A stretch of 64,000 nt of DNA from Raineya sp. GTDB taxonomy: Bacteria; Bacteroidota; Bacteroidia; Cytophagales; Thermonemataceae. Shown one piece after another: positions 44,610-54,144 of the stretch; position 1 is the first letter of the stretch, and every line of letters begins with the position of its first letter. Under the pieces are notes generated by a model, which made no database searches, had not been told where the DNA came from, and was given only the letters and a program-made list of their open reading frames with translations. The DNA lies in NCBI GenBank assembly GCA_025454915.1, contig JALONN010000006.1, positions 1 to 64,000 on the forward strand, in the 5' to 3' direction. The position numbers were made by a program, and so were the translations under genes.

Positions 44610-45950
44610 ATGAATATGTTTTTAAAATATAGTTTATTATGGAATGTATGCTTTTTTATAAGTTCCCTTTCTTTTGGTCAAAAAGAAACTTTTAGTCGTT
44701 TTACTTATACTCCACCTGATGGTTGGAAAAAAAGTCAAACTAATGAACGTGTAACCTTTGAAACTATCAGTGGAAATAAATATTGCCAAATTTACCTTTG
44801 GTGTATGTCTGATAGTAAAGGGAGTAATGATGTTGATTTTGAGAGTGACTGGAAGACTCTCATTTCAAAAGATATTGTTATAAAGGGGGTTCCTAAAAAA
44901 GAAAAGACAATTGAAAAAGATTGGCAAATAACAATTGGTATGGCTGAAGCAAGCTTCCAAAATCAGCCTTTAACTGTGATGATGGTTACTTGTACTAAAG
45001 GCAAAGTAAGTTTCAGCATTTCAAGCAATTTTAATGACAACTCTTACATAGAATACATTAATCAATTTATCCAAAAAGTAGATGTTATAAATGATGTCAA
45101 TAACAATACACATTCCACAGATAACTCTAATGCTTTGGATTTAAACAATCATAAAACTGGTATTACACAAAGTATTACCAATTTTGATGATGGTTGGACA
45201 TCTACTCTTACAGCTAATTATGTTCAAGTTGTCAAAAATGGTATAGAAGTTCGGCTATATTACCCTGATGAAGCAGTAGATAAAAATAGAAACAGAGGAG
45301 ATGGCAACCCTTTTGAATATCATTATTGGGATATTTGGGTTAAACCCGATTTTCAAACTACTCAGATATTTCAAAGACCCAAAGAAATTGGGATGGATTA
45401 CATTTTAGATGCTCCTGTTACTTACTTGAAAAGTGGGCAGAAAGGCTATGTTTCACTAAAACTGTATTTTCAGAACGGAGTTTGTACCCCTATTATCATT
45501 TTCACTCCCACCAAAGATTTAATGTACCAGTATTTCCCAAATCATGACAGTTTTGACAACATGTTACAATACAATAAATTTGCCGTTACAACATCCGATA
45601 TAGTGGGCAAATGGGGAACAAGTGGTGGAGCAACTACTTATTACTATAGCAGTTCTACTGGACAATATGCAGGTAGCAACACAGCAGCCACAGGTGATAC
45701 TTTTGTATTCAGTAAAAATGGGACTTATCAGAGTTTTCATTCTTACTATACCACAAATGGTGGTGGTGGTAAACAAAATTACAGTGGAAAATGTCAAACC
45801 AATATTTGGACAGTTATGCTCTCTAATCGTTCTAAAGATGCAACAAATGAATACTGGTGTCAGTTTGAAGCCGTAAAAGGTGGGCGAATATTACGTTTAA
45901 TGAATAAAAAATATACAGGTGAATGTTATATTCTCATAAAACAGAAATAA
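44610..45950 (+). CDS. Exported protein of unknown function
   Basis: 446 residues; ATGs at 44610 and 44616 are both usable. Signal peptide (LLWNVCFFISSLSFGQ), then two parts. Residues about 25-160 form a domain like periplasmic PsbP/DUF1795-type folds (FTYTPPDGWKKSQTNERVTF). After an Asn/Ser-rich linker (about 160-195) a second part begins ITNFDDGWTSTLTANYVQVV. The C-terminal 110 residues (DIVGKWGTSGGATTYYYSSS; RILRLMNKKYTGECYILIK) resemble a lipocalin-like domain. The assignments are by pattern and unsure. Confidence 0.7.
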   Translation: MNMFLKYSLLWNVCFFISSLSFGQKETFSRFTYTPPDGWKKSQTNERVTFETISGNKYCQIYLWCMSDSKGSNDVDFESDWKTLISKDIVIKGVPKKEKTIEKDWQITIGMAEASFQNQPLTVMMVTCTKGKVSFSISSNFNDNSYIEYINQFIQKVDVINDVNNNTHSTDNSNALDLNNHKTGITQSITNFDDGWTSTLTANYVQVVKNGIEVRLYYPDEAVDKNRNRGDGNPFEYHYWDIWVKPDFQTTQIFQRPKEIGMDYILDAPVTYLKSGQKGYVSLKLYFQNGVCTPIIIFTPTKDLMYQYFPNHDSFDNMLQYNKFAVTTSDIVGKWGTSGGATTYYYSSSTGQYAGSNTAATGDTFVFSKNGTYQSFHSYYTTNGGGGKQNYSGKCQTNIWTVMLSNRSKDATNEYWCQFEAVKGGRILRLMNKKYTGECYILIKQK

Positions 45951-45958
45951 GTTTTTTA

Positions 45959-45996
45959 TCTTGGTATTGATAAGCTTCTGTTTATCAATACCAAGA
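45959..45996. terminator. 15-bp hairpin between convergent genes
   Basis: TCTTGGTATTGATAA pairs exactly with TTATCAATACCAAGA around an 8-nt loop. T runs after the stem are weak on both strands, so its strength as a terminator is unclear. Confidence 0.7.
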
Positions 45997-46004
45997 TTTA
46001 GTGT

Positions 46005-46409
46005 TTAATGAGTAAAATTCTCTTTATGCCAATGATAAGCACTTTCATAATCTTGAAAAAACTGGGCTGTAAAAACGCCTGAATCCAAGTTATTAACAAT
46101 TTTTTTAACACTTATATCCCTGAAAATATCTTGAGCCACGACTACGGCTGAGGTTTTAAATCCTGCAACAATAGCTCTGGGAAACCAATCTTCATTCATC
46201 CAATCACGATCAGCAGCTATTACTACTTTAGCTTTTGAGTTATCAGCAATCATTCGACTGGATTTATTTTTGACCATCAACTCTAACGAAAAATTACATG
46301 CTTCTCTAAAGTCTTCACTCATAGCAAATCCATGCCAATCCAAATATACACATTCTATTTCTTTAATATAATATATTTTACAGTGATTTTTGTTATAAAA
46401 TAGTTCCAT
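46005..46409 (-). CDS. Small STAS-like protein (copy B)
   Basis: 134 residues, soluble. The order is two strands (CKIYYIKEIECVYLDWHGF), helix (SEDFREACNFSLELMVKNKS), strand with MIADNSKAKVVI, then DWMNEDWFPRAIVAGFKTSAVVVA, and a final helix near YESAYHWHKENF. It parallels the protein encoded at 36956-37354 feature by feature. Its start lies 11 bp downstream of the patatin gene stop, so the two share an operon. A SpoIIE phosphatase gene lies divergently just beyond the patatin gene. Confidence 0.65.
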   Translation of the reverse strand: MELFYNKNHCKIYYIKEIECVYLDWHGFAMSEDFREACNFSLELMVKNKSSRMIADNSKAKVVIAADRDWMNEDWFPRAIVAGFKTSAVVVAQDIFRDISVKKIVNNLDSGVFTAQFFQDYESAYHWHKENFTH

Positions 46410-46420
46410 AAAATGCTTGT

Positions 46421-47428
46421 TTAGTGGTTAATAAATTGCAATGCGTCTCTATAACCTGTTCTAAATCGCAGGTCTATAGAAGCTGGCGTAAAATCATCTG
46501 TACCTTCTACCCCCTCAGCTTCATATTGAAATAATACGGGAGGTTCAATTTTTTTATGATTGAGTAAGTTTTGATAAGCTTTTTCTAATTTAATAGGGCT
46601 ATTTTCAGGCAATACAGCATCTATTTGGTGTATTAAGTCTACATAACTATTCATGTTATGAAAGAATTTTTTATCTAATGATAGTTTACTTTCAAAGATT
46701 AACTCTTTCACACGGTCGCTTACCTCATTGATATTGGTAGGCAATGGAGATTGTTTTCTAAATAAACTGATTACAAAAAGCTGTCTTCTAACTTGAGTAT
46801 TTTTGGGTACATCAAGATTCTCGAGATAATTAATGGCTGGGGAGAGTGGCATATTAGAGAACAAACCTCCATCCCAATAAAAGTTATTATCAATTTCCAT
46901 CATTGCAAAATTAGGAGGGATACTCATACTTGCCATGATTTTATCAATGGAAATACCCTCTGTGTCATGATTACTGAAAGCTGTTAGGGCTCCAGTTTCT
47001 ACATTTACAGCTTCTACAACTAATTTAATAGGAGACTTATTAAGTCTGTCTATATCTATCAAGCTTTCTAAAAGTTTTTTGAAAGGTGCCAAATCGTACA
47101 AATTTGTAGTTGTCAGTGGCGATGTCAAAGTTTGCCAATTGGGTACGTACATATTTGGATTAGCAATTTTAGAGTTTTTAGCTTGCCATTGACTGGGAAT
47201 AAATGGTAGAGTTGGCATTTCGAGTGTTGTCCAAAGCTTTCGTAAACCTTCAACACCACCACTCAAATACACAGCACCATTGACTGCCCCAATTGAAACC
47301 CCAGTAATAATACGAGGTTGGAGTAATTTACCTTGGTCTTCAAAGGCTTGTAGTACTCCCCATTGATAAGCACCTAATGCTCCTCCTCCTTGCAAGATAA
47401 GAGCTTGTAAATCGAGATTTTTAGACAT
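46421..47428 (-). CDS. Patatin-like phospholipase
   Basis: 335 residues. The oxyanion motif GGGALGAYQWGVLQAF (near 14-29), the nucleophile Ser in GVSIGAVNG (GxSxG, near 43-51) and the dyad Asp in WDGGLFSNMP are all present, so it should be active as a lipid acyl hydrolase. No signal peptide. It resembles cytoplasmic RssA/YjjU-type patatins with an extended C-terminal part. It is co-transcribed with the STAS-like gene downstream. Confidence 0.93.
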   Translation of the reverse strand: MSKNLDLQALILQGGGALGAYQWGVLQAFEDQGKLLQPRIITGVSIGAVNGAVYLSGGVEGLRKLWTTLEMPTLPFIPSQWQAKNSKIANPNMYVPNWQTLTSPLTTTNLYDLAPFKKLLESLIDIDRLNKSPIKLVVEAVNVETGALTAFSNHDTEGISIDKIMASMSIPPNFAMMEIDNNFYWDGGLFSNMPLSPAINYLENLDVPKNTQVRRQLFVISLFRKQSPLPTNINEVSDRVKELIFESKLSLDKKFFHNMNSYVDLIHQIDAVLPENSPIKLEKAYQNLLNHKKIEPPVLFQYEAEGVEGTDDFTPASIDLRFRTGYRDALQFINH

Positions 47429-47732
47429 AAAATTAAATAATTAAAAACCGCTTTAGTGTTAGAATATTTTATTTCTACTTTTCACAAATAAAAGTAAAAA
47501 ACTTCATAAACTTATGAATTGTAGCAAAATATTAATATTTTGAAAAGGTTTTTTTTATAATCTATTAAAAACGCAGATATTTGATATTGATTCAGCTTAT
47601 TCTGTATGTTTTTTAACATTGGTTTTAATACTCAGAAGTTAAATCATTACCTATCATATAAAATTTAATCTGTATATGATTAGACAATTCTTTTCTTTAT
47701 AGAGATTGGTTTTAAAATAAAGTTAAAACACC
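47429..47732. other. AT-rich gap between divergent genes
   Basis: About 300 bp with no frame of note, no strong hairpin and no TAnnTTTG element that I can place with confidence. It must hold the promoters of the patatin and the membrane SpoIIE genes. Confidence 0.5.
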
Positions 47733-49235
47733 ATGAAATCACCTTTATCAGAAAAACTTTGGAAAGAATATTACCATGAAATTGGGAGACAATATGCTCT
47801 AAAATGGGGATTAATAGCTTTTTTTTTCTTTCCTATTGTTTTATTGATAGAATATTTCTTGTGGAGTTTACATACTGATCTATATTTTTTTCGATTGATA
47901 CCCTCTGTTGTGATAGCAGGGGTTTTACTTGCATTTTGGAGACTTAAATTTACCCATGAGCTTTTTTTATTTATTTTAACTATAATCATTTTTTTGGGGG
48001 CAATTTATTATCCCAAACATCAAACCAGTTCTAGTTATCTATTCATTAATTTGATGATGCTGATTTCTGGAGCTTTTTTCAGTATTCTATCAAAAAAGTG
48101 GCTTTCAAGTAACTTTCTAATTTTTTTATTCATTCACCTTATTTTTCTAATAGTTGTTTATCAACAACCTTTACCATCCTTTAATTACTTACATGCATTG
48201 ACTTTAATAATCGTAGCAATAGTAGTTTGGGGAGTTTCTTTATATCGATATAATATTTTAAAAAATATTTTTTTGAAGGAATTAACCTTAAAGAATGTTA
48301 CGGATGAACTTCATATCAAAAATCAACAATATGCTATCATTGAAGATGAAATGCTAAAAATCAATGAAGAAGTAATGGTTCAAAATGAACAGCTTAAGCT
48401 ACAAAAAGAAGAACTTGTTTCACAAAGAGATGCCATTGAGGAAAGTAGAAGAGCTTTAGAAGTAAAAAATAGGCAGATTATCAGTAGCATACAATATTCT
48501 GAAAAGATACAAGAGGCTATTTTACCCAACTCCACCCATTTTCAAGAAAATTTTCATGATTTTTTTATTTATTATAAACCTCGTGATATTGTAAGTGGAG
48601 ATTTTTTTTGGTTACATCAAAAAGAGAATTTAATTTGGCTTGCTCTAGCTGATTGTACGGGTCATGGTGTACCTGGAGCATTAATGACTATGCTTGGAAG
48701 TGTAATGCTTACTAATATTGTTTTTGCAAAGAATATTACACATCCAGAACAAATTTTACAAGAACTCAATAAGGAAGTATATTACACTCTCCGACAAAAT
48801 GATCATAACAATGCCTCCAAAGATGGCATGGATATTTCCTTATGTTTGATAGATAAGGTCAATAAAAAAGTAGAGTTTTCACTTGCTCGTCATGCTCTTG
48901 TATATTTTCAGAATGACGAAATGCATATTTTACGAGGTTCATTGGATAGTATTGGTGGCTGGCAGTCTAATCTTGAAAAAACTTTCAATTCTTTTACTAT
49001 TTCTACACATTTACCTACAACTCTTTATTTGTTTTCTGATGGTTTTCAGGATCAATTTGGTGGGGAGCGTACAAAAAAGTACTCTTCTAAAAAATTCTAT
49101 GCTTTTTTAGAAAGAATTCATTCTTTCCCCATGAAAAAACAACAAGAACTAATAGAAACAGAATGGAATGATTGGACAAAGCAACATCATGAAAGTCAGA
49201 TAGATGATGTTACTATTATTGGATTTAAACTGTAA
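47733..49235 (+). CDS. Membrane-anchored SpoIIE phosphatase
   Basis: 500 residues. Six hydrophobic segments (about 25-175) form an N-terminal membrane sensor with no periplasmic domain, then a coiled coil (about 185-245), then a SpoIIE/PP2C domain (about 255-500). Metal-binding acidic residues are seen in IYYKPRDIVSGDFFWLHQ, LALADCTGHGVPGALMTMLG, YLFSDGFQDQFGG and IDDVTIIGFKL. The catalytic half is closely similar to that of the TPR-SpoIIE protein at 37.4-39.8 kb, with a different sensor part. The output partner is unknown; copy B of the STAS-like protein is a candidate. Confidence 0.92.
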   Translation: MKSPLSEKLWKEYYHEIGRQYALKWGLIAFFFFPIVLLIEYFLWSLHTDLYFFRLIPSVVIAGVLLAFWRLKFTHELFLFILTIIIFLGAIYYPKHQTSSSYLFINLMMLISGAFFSILSKKWLSSNFLIFLFIHLIFLIVVYQQPLPSFNYLHALTLIIVAIVVWGVSLYRYNILKNIFLKELTLKNVTDELHIKNQQYAIIEDEMLKINEEVMVQNEQLKLQKEELVSQRDAIEESRRALEVKNRQIISSIQYSEKIQEAILPNSTHFQENFHDFFIYYKPRDIVSGDFFWLHQKENLIWLALADCTGHGVPGALMTMLGSVMLTNIVFAKNITHPEQILQELNKEVYYTLRQNDHNNASKDGMDISLCLIDKVNKKVEFSLARHALVYFQNDEMHILRGSLDSIGGWQSNLEKTFNSFTISTHLPTTLYLFSDGFQDQFGGERTKKYSSKKFYAFLERIHSFPMKKQQELIETEWNDWTKQHHESQIDDVTIIGFKL

Positions 49236-49268
49236 AAAAACACATAATTTATAGTTTAAATGTATTAT

Positions 49269-50336
49269 TTAAAAAACTGCTTTCACAGAAAAAACATGTG
49301 AGTACAACCCAGCGTCATTACTTACTACATCTGTAAGGGCATAATCAATTGTAAATCGTTTTAACTTAAAACCTGCCCCAAAATTACTCTGAATACTATT
49401 GTATGTACTTCCATCAAAGTTTTTAATTTTTTGGTAATTACCAATACCTGCTCTTAGAAAAATAGTTTGTTTATAATCGCCTTCAATACCCAAAGCAGGA
49501 GCAATAGAAATAAAATCCGATGATATTAATGTATTTCTTTTTCCATCAAATGTATTTTGAAGTTCGATGGCTGTTAATATGCCAAATTTCTTTTGAATAG
49601 GAAACCTTCTGCTTGTACCAATATTTAGTTTAGGGACTGTTATTTCCACTGAGTTCTGTGGGATAGGATTACCTGTTTGAGCATAAATAGCATAGAGCAA
49701 TGCTAGATTGTGCCTCCAAGCTGTAAATGTTCCTGTAATATCTCTTGCCATAGCTCCTACATTCCATTTACCCAGTTTAATTTGAGCTCCTGCATCTAAG
49801 CCAAAGCCCCAAGCTGTTGCAAAATCGCCTGCTTGTCTGTATATTACTTTAAAATTCCCTCCTAACTGAAGGTTTTTGAGTTTCGGTAATCGTTTGGCAT
49901 AAGAAACCTGAAAAGCATAATCAGCAGCAGAAAAAAACTGAACATTATTATAATTGATTGCTCCGTTGGCATCATATAAAAAACGAGTATCAGGGATATC
50001 ATCTACCCCAAACCGAATCGCAGAAATAGCAATATGGCTTGTAGAATCTACAGGTGTAGCAAAACCTGCATAATCGTATTGTGCAATACCTGCAAAATAT
50101 TCGGCATGCATCAGAGATACTTCATATTTAGATTTGATATGAAGTAGCCCTGCCGGATTCCAGTAGCTAGAAGTAACATCATCCACACTTGCTGTCATTG
50201 TTCCAGACATGGCAAGTCCTCTTGCACCTACTCCAATATTTAGAAACTCATTGCTGTATTTAGGAGCAAATTGAGCATACAATTGGTTACAAACAAGAAC
50301 AAACAATAATGTAAGAGAATTAAAAAATCTGTTCAT
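49269..50336 (-). CDS. PorV/PorQ-type outer-membrane protein
   Basis: 355 residues. Signal peptide (LTLLFVLVCNQLYAQ), then an outer-membrane barrel with the family start KYSNEFLNIGVGARGLAMSGTMTAS and SSYWNPAGLLHI. Further strands include GGNFKVIYRQAG and WNVGAMARDITGTFTAWRH, and the last strand is FSVKAVF. Members include PorV and PorQ, which help bring type IX secretion substrates to the surface; many paralogs have no proven role. It marks the organism as Bacteroidota. Confidence 0.88.
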   Translation of the reverse strand: MNRFFNSLTLLFVLVCNQLYAQFAPKYSNEFLNIGVGARGLAMSGTMTASVDDVTSSYWNPAGLLHIKSKYEVSLMHAEYFAGIAQYDYAGFATPVDSTSHIAISAIRFGVDDIPDTRFLYDANGAINYNNVQFFSAADYAFQVSYAKRLPKLKNLQLGGNFKVIYRQAGDFATAWGFGLDAGAQIKLGKWNVGAMARDITGTFTAWRHNLALLYAIYAQTGNPIPQNSVEITVPKLNIGTSRRFPIQKKFGILTAIELQNTFDGKRNTLISSDFISIAPALGIEGDYKQTIFLRAGIGNYQKIKNFDGSTYNSIQSNFGAGFKLKRFTIDYALTDVVSNDAGLYSHVFSVKAVF

Positions 50337-50369
50337 TGATAATTATTGTTTATTGTTCTATGAACATTT

Positions 50370-51305
50370 CTATTTACTTCTGTTCATTAATAATACCCCA
50401 AAAATAATAAAACTCATTCCTATTAGATGCCACATTGTAATAAACTCTCCATTTAATACTCCTAAACTTACCCCTACAATAGGTATTACATACGTAACCG
50501 AACTTGCAAATAAAGGAGATGAAATTTGTAATAACTTGTAAAAAACAATGGAGCTGATTCCTGAACCCACAATTCCTAGTACCATTACAGAAACCAGAGC
50601 CAATTCTGTTTTGGGTACATCAATAAATACGCCAAAAGATGTGTTGGTAACTGGACTGTTTTGATAAACATTTACAAAATCTGTAAAACCAAATAAAAAT
50701 ATATTAGCCATCATCCCTACCATAAAAATAGAAATACTTGTAATATGAATAGGGCGAACATCAGAAAGATATTTGCCTGTTAAATTCACATTAAATCCAT
50801 AACACATGGTAGCCAGTACAATCAAGAGAGCATACGCATTAAACTCTATTCCTCCTTTTTGTACAAAAATGAGAACTGTTCCAACGATTCCTAAGCTAAT
50901 GCCTATTGCCTTTTGCCAAGCACTTTTCTTACTAAAAAACAGAACCCCTACCACAAATGTAAAAAATGGTGTTAGCGAGTTTAAAATACTAGCCACAGAG
51001 CTTTTAATTTCTGTTTGGGCTATTGCAAACAAAAAAGCAGGTATCAGATTACCTAGCAGTCCAGAAAGCAGTAAAAAACCTATTTTCTTCTTAGGAACGA
51101 GCCTGAAATGCCATAGAGCAGGTATCACGACCACTAAAAAAGCCGAAGCTATACGCAAAGAAGCTACCTGCATTGGTGGAAAGACTTCTAAACCTTTTTT
51201 AATCAGTAAGAATGATGTTCCCCAAATGATAGAAAGTAAAAAAAGTAAAACCCAAGCCAAAACAGGGTAACTGCTGGTTTGGGAAGCTGGTGTAATGGTT
51301 TTCAT
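50370..51305 (-). CDS. EamA/DMT-family exporter
   Basis: 311 residues with ten hydrophobic helices and two EamA repeats (about 12-145 and 160-308). The start motif WVLLFLLSIIWGTSFLLIKKGLEVFPP and the internal FSKKSAWQKAIGISLGIVGTVLIF are typical. Such proteins export amino acids or other metabolites; the substrate is unknown. The gene starts 9 bp after the ribH stop on the same strand, so it may export or be co-regulated with a riboflavin-pathway or related product, which is inference. Confidence 0.9.
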   Translation of the reverse strand: MKTITPASQTSSYPVLAWVLLFLLSIIWGTSFLLIKKGLEVFPPMQVASLRIASAFLVVVIPALWHFRLVPKKKIGFLLLSGLLGNLIPAFLFAIAQTEIKSSVASILNSLTPFFTFVVGVLFFSKKSAWQKAIGISLGIVGTVLIFVQKGGIEFNAYALLIVLATMCYGFNVNLTGKYLSDVRPIHITSISIFMVGMMANIFLFGFTDFVNVYQNSPVTNTSFGVFIDVPKTELALVSVMVLGIVGSGISSIVFYKLLQISSPLFASSVTYVIPIVGVSLGVLNGEFITMWHLIGMSFIIFGVLLMNRSK

Positions 51306-51314
51306 GATTTTGGT

Positions 51315-51791
51315 TTAGAAAAATAACATTTTGATTGCTGTAATGGCAGCCTCATCTCCTTTGTTGCCATGTTTACCACCCGAACGGTCTATGGCTTGAG
51401 CAAGATTGTCTGTAGTAAGAACGCCAAAAATAACAGGTTTGTTGTATTTAAGATTTACTTCCGTTATACCTATAGCCACTGCATGAGAGATGAAATCAAA
51501 ATGGCGTGTTTGCCCCTGAATAATACAACCCAATGCAATCACAGCATCAATATCTGTACGTTCAGCAAGCCACTGAGAAGCCAGAGAAAGCTCGTAACTT
51601 CCTGCTACTGTTTTAATTACAATATTTTCTTCTTTTGCTCCGTGTTTGAGTAAAGTATCGTAAGCACCCTTTAAAAGAGCATCTGTTACTTCGCTGTTCC
51701 ATTCTGCTACTACTATTCCAAATCGTTTTTGACTGATATCACCTATATTTTTGTTTGAGTATTCACTTAAATTTTTGAGAGAAGAAGCCAT
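51315..51791 (-). CDS. ribH: 6,7-dimethyl-8-ribityllumazine synthase
   Basis: 158 residues, normal length. It joins 5-amino-6-ribitylaminouracil with dihydroxybutanone phosphate in the step before riboflavin synthase. Seen: FGIVVAEWNSEVTDALLKGA, VAGSYELSLASQWL, VIALGCIIQGQTRHFDFISH with the catalytic His, and PVIFGVLTTDNLAQAIDRSGG. No other rib genes are near and no FMN riboswitch is seen in the upstream gap. Confidence 0.96.
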   Translation of the reverse strand: MASSLKNLSEYSNKNIGDISQKRFGIVVAEWNSEVTDALLKGAYDTLLKHGAKEENIVIKTVAGSYELSLASQWLAERTDIDAVIALGCIIQGQTRHFDFISHAVAIGITEVNLKYNKPVIFGVLTTDNLAQAIDRSGGKHGNKGDEAAITAIKMLFF

Positions 51792-51878
51792 AAATAATAA
51801 TGTTTATGAGTTTGGAAGGATAATATTTGACTTATCTGAAAAGTTCATACAAAAATCTTATTTTTCTTGAAAAAAAAC

Positions 51879-51886
51879 TATTTTTG
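51879..51886 (+). promoter_or_regulatory. -7 element of the leucine dehydrogenase promoter
   Basis: TATTTTTG fits TAnnTTTG, 52 bp before the start codon. No -33 box at good spacing is evident. Confidence 0.5.
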
Positions 51887-51937
51887 CAACCATAAAAAAT
51901 ATCAGATTCAATTATTCACTTATTCAACGCTTTATAT

Positions 51938-53032
51938 ATGCAATCTGTTTTTGACCAAATCAACGAAAATAATCATGAGCAAGTCGTCTTTTGTAACGAC
52001 CCTCAAACAGGTTTAAAGGCTATTATCGCTATTCATAATACAGTTTTAGGTCCTGCTGCGGGTGGTACTCGTATGTGGATGTATAATTCCGAAGCCGAGG
52101 CTCTTAAAGATGTTTTACGCCTCTCTCGTGGAATGACTTACAAAAATGCCGTAGCTGGTTTAAATATCGGTGGAGGAAAAGCTGTTATTATTGGAGATGC
52201 TCGTAAACATAAATCAGAAGCATTATTTAGAGCTTTTGGTCGTTTTGTAGATAGCTTGGGCGGAAAGTATATTACAGCAGAAGATGTAGGTATTGGTACT
52301 CAGGATATTGAGCAGGTAGCTATGGAAACCAAATATGTTTCTGGTATGCCTAAAAGTTTAGGTGGTAGTGGAGACCCTTCTCCTGTTACTGCTTATGGTG
52401 TGTATGTTGGGATGAAAGCAGCAGCTAAAAAAGTTTATGGTTCTGATAGTCTGGCTGGTAAAAAAGTAGCTGTACAAGGTGTTGGGCATGTGGGACAATA
52501 TTTGGTAGAGCGTTTGATGAAAGAAAATGCTCAGGTGATTATTTCTGATATTTATGAGGATAGAATTCAGGCTCTTACGAAACAATTCCCAAGTTTACAA
52601 GTAGTTGATAAAGACAATATCTATGATGCTGATATGGATATTTATGCTCCTTGTGCATTGGGTGCAACTGTCAATGATGACACTTTAAATCGTTTGAAGT
52701 GTAAAATTATTGCTGGAGCAGCTAATAATCAGTTACAAGACGAGAATCGTCATGGTGATATGTGTGGAGAAAAAGGTATTTTATATGCCCCTGACTTCCT
52801 TATCAACTCTGGAGGTATTATTAATGTATATTGCGAAATTTCTATGCCTACGTATAATGCTGATAGAGCATATGAACAAACTGAAAGAATTTACCAATAC
52901 ACGTTAGATATTATTGAAACTGCTGAAAGAGAAAAAATTAATACTCATCAAGCAGCTGTACAACTAGCTAACAAACGTATTGAAGCAATGGCAAAATTAA
53001 ATTCTAACTCAAAAAACAGATACGGCTTCTAA
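51938..53032 (+). CDS. Leucine (branched-chain amino acid) dehydrogenase
   Basis: 364 residues, the usual length for Leu/Val/Phe dehydrogenases. It deaminates branched-chain amino acids to 2-oxoacids with NAD. Seen: GPAAGGTRMWMYNSEAEALKD, LSRGMTYKNAVAGLNIGGGK with the two active-site Lys, ITAEDVGIGTQDIE, and the Rossmann motif VAVQGVGHVGQYL. It may supply 2-oxoacid primers for branched-chain fatty acids, abundant in Bacteroidota. Monocistronic. Confidence 0.94.
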   Translation: MQSVFDQINENNHEQVVFCNDPQTGLKAIIAIHNTVLGPAAGGTRMWMYNSEAEALKDVLRLSRGMTYKNAVAGLNIGGGKAVIIGDARKHKSEALFRAFGRFVDSLGGKYITAEDVGIGTQDIEQVAMETKYVSGMPKSLGGSGDPSPVTAYGVYVGMKAAAKKVYGSDSLAGKKVAVQGVGHVGQYLVERLMKENAQVIISDIYEDRIQALTKQFPSLQVVDKDNIYDADMDIYAPCALGATVNDDTLNRLKCKIIAGAANNQLQDENRHGDMCGEKGILYAPDFLINSGGIINVYCEISMPTYNADRAYEQTERIYQYTLDIIETAEREKINTHQAAVQLANKRIEAMAKLNSNSKNRYGF

Positions 53033-53035
53033 AAC

Positions 53036-53066
53036 AAAAAGTCCTCTAGTTCTAGAGGGCTTTTTG
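53036..53066. terminator. Terminator after leucine dehydrogenase
   Basis: CCTCTAG/CTAGAGG stem extended by G-C and a T-G pair, with an A run before and a T run after. It serves both convergent genes. Confidence 0.92.
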
Positions 53067-53074
53067 TTTTGAGA

Positions 53075-53989
53075 TTACTTAGGTAAAAATATTTCGGCTA
53101 TCATACAGCGAGCACTTCCACCTCCATAGGTTTCAATGGTTTCTAATGGGCATGGCAAGAGTTTTACATAATTTTCTAGACGTTTTCTTTGACTTTCTTC
53201 AAGATGCTGATAAGCCCTTTCTGAAAGAATTAGAATTCTTTCACCTTTATTATTAGTCACTTCCAGACAATTGGCTACAAAGTTTTTCATTTGTTCATAA
53301 GAAATCTTAAAAATTTCTTTCTGTGTTTTTCTAAAAGAAGCTATCAAATCTTCTTGGTCTGAAGGCTCTTTAATAGCATCCATACAAATAATAACAAATT
53401 TATCTCCTACACTCATTAGCACATTGGTATGATAAATAGGCTTATCATACTCATCTAAAGCCTGAAATGTAACAGGCTGAAAACGCATAGAATTACAGAA
53501 CCTATCTAACACTTCTGTATTTGTCCTTGAGGAAAGACTTGCATAAGCTATTTTATGAGTATGTTCAAAAATCATGCTTCCAGTTCCTTCTAAAAACTTT
53601 CCTTTTGCCTCATAATGAGAAAGATTTACAACATTATGTACTTTGTATTGCTTTTGTAGAATTTCCACAATATCAATCCTTCTTTCTACCCTTCTGTTGG
53701 GTGCTTGCATGGGGTAAAGTACAATAACCCCTTCTTGGTGTGTTGTTATCCAGTTATTAGGGAATATGGCATCTGGTTTATAAGGTTCTAAGGTATCATC
53801 TATCACCATCACATTCAAATCTTCTTTTTTCAGCAATTCAACCATATAATCAAATTCGGCTAAAGCTTTTTTATGAATTTCTTCTGAAAAATCAGAAGCT
53901 TTCTTTTGAAAAACGTTAGTTTGGGCAGTTTCGGGGTTAAATCCAAAAGAAGCAGGGCGTATCATTAATAAGTGTGAAGTGGTCTGCAT
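53075..53989 (-). CDS. ctlX: CtlX-like citrulline/arginine hydrolase (amidinotransferase fold)
   Basis: 304 residues. The pentein fold is shown by FGFNPETAQTNVFQ, the substrate motif DAIFPNNWITTH, the acid and His in EGTGSMIFEH, YHTNVLMSVGDKF, and the nucleophile Cys close to the end in GGGSARCMIAEIF. The group includes dimethylarginine and citrulline hydrolases; CtlX of Francisella is the closest described type by motif. It lies next to leucine dehydrogenase but convergent with it, so no shared operon. Confidence 0.85.
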   Translation of the reverse strand: MQTTSHLLMIRPASFGFNPETAQTNVFQKKASDFSEEIHKKALAEFDYMVELLKKEDLNVMVIDDTLEPYKPDAIFPNNWITTHQEGVIVLYPMQAPNRRVERRIDIVEILQKQYKVHNVVNLSHYEAKGKFLEGTGSMIFEHTHKIAYASLSSRTNTEVLDRFCNSMRFQPVTFQALDEYDKPIYHTNVLMSVGDKFVIICMDAIKEPSDQEDLIASFRKTQKEIFKISYEQMKNFVANCLEVTNNKGERILILSERAYQHLEESQRKRLENYVKLLPCPLETIETYGGGSARCMIAEIFLPK

Positions 53990-54144
53990 AAAATTGTTTT
54001 AAATATAAAGCTTAAGAACAAAATAATCTTAATTGGCGTATGATATGGTAAGGTAATGAAAAAATCATTTTTTACAAAATATCTCTTTGTTTTTGAAGCC
54101 TTTTTTCCGTAATTTTGATTCATTTACTTCATCTTAAAACACCT

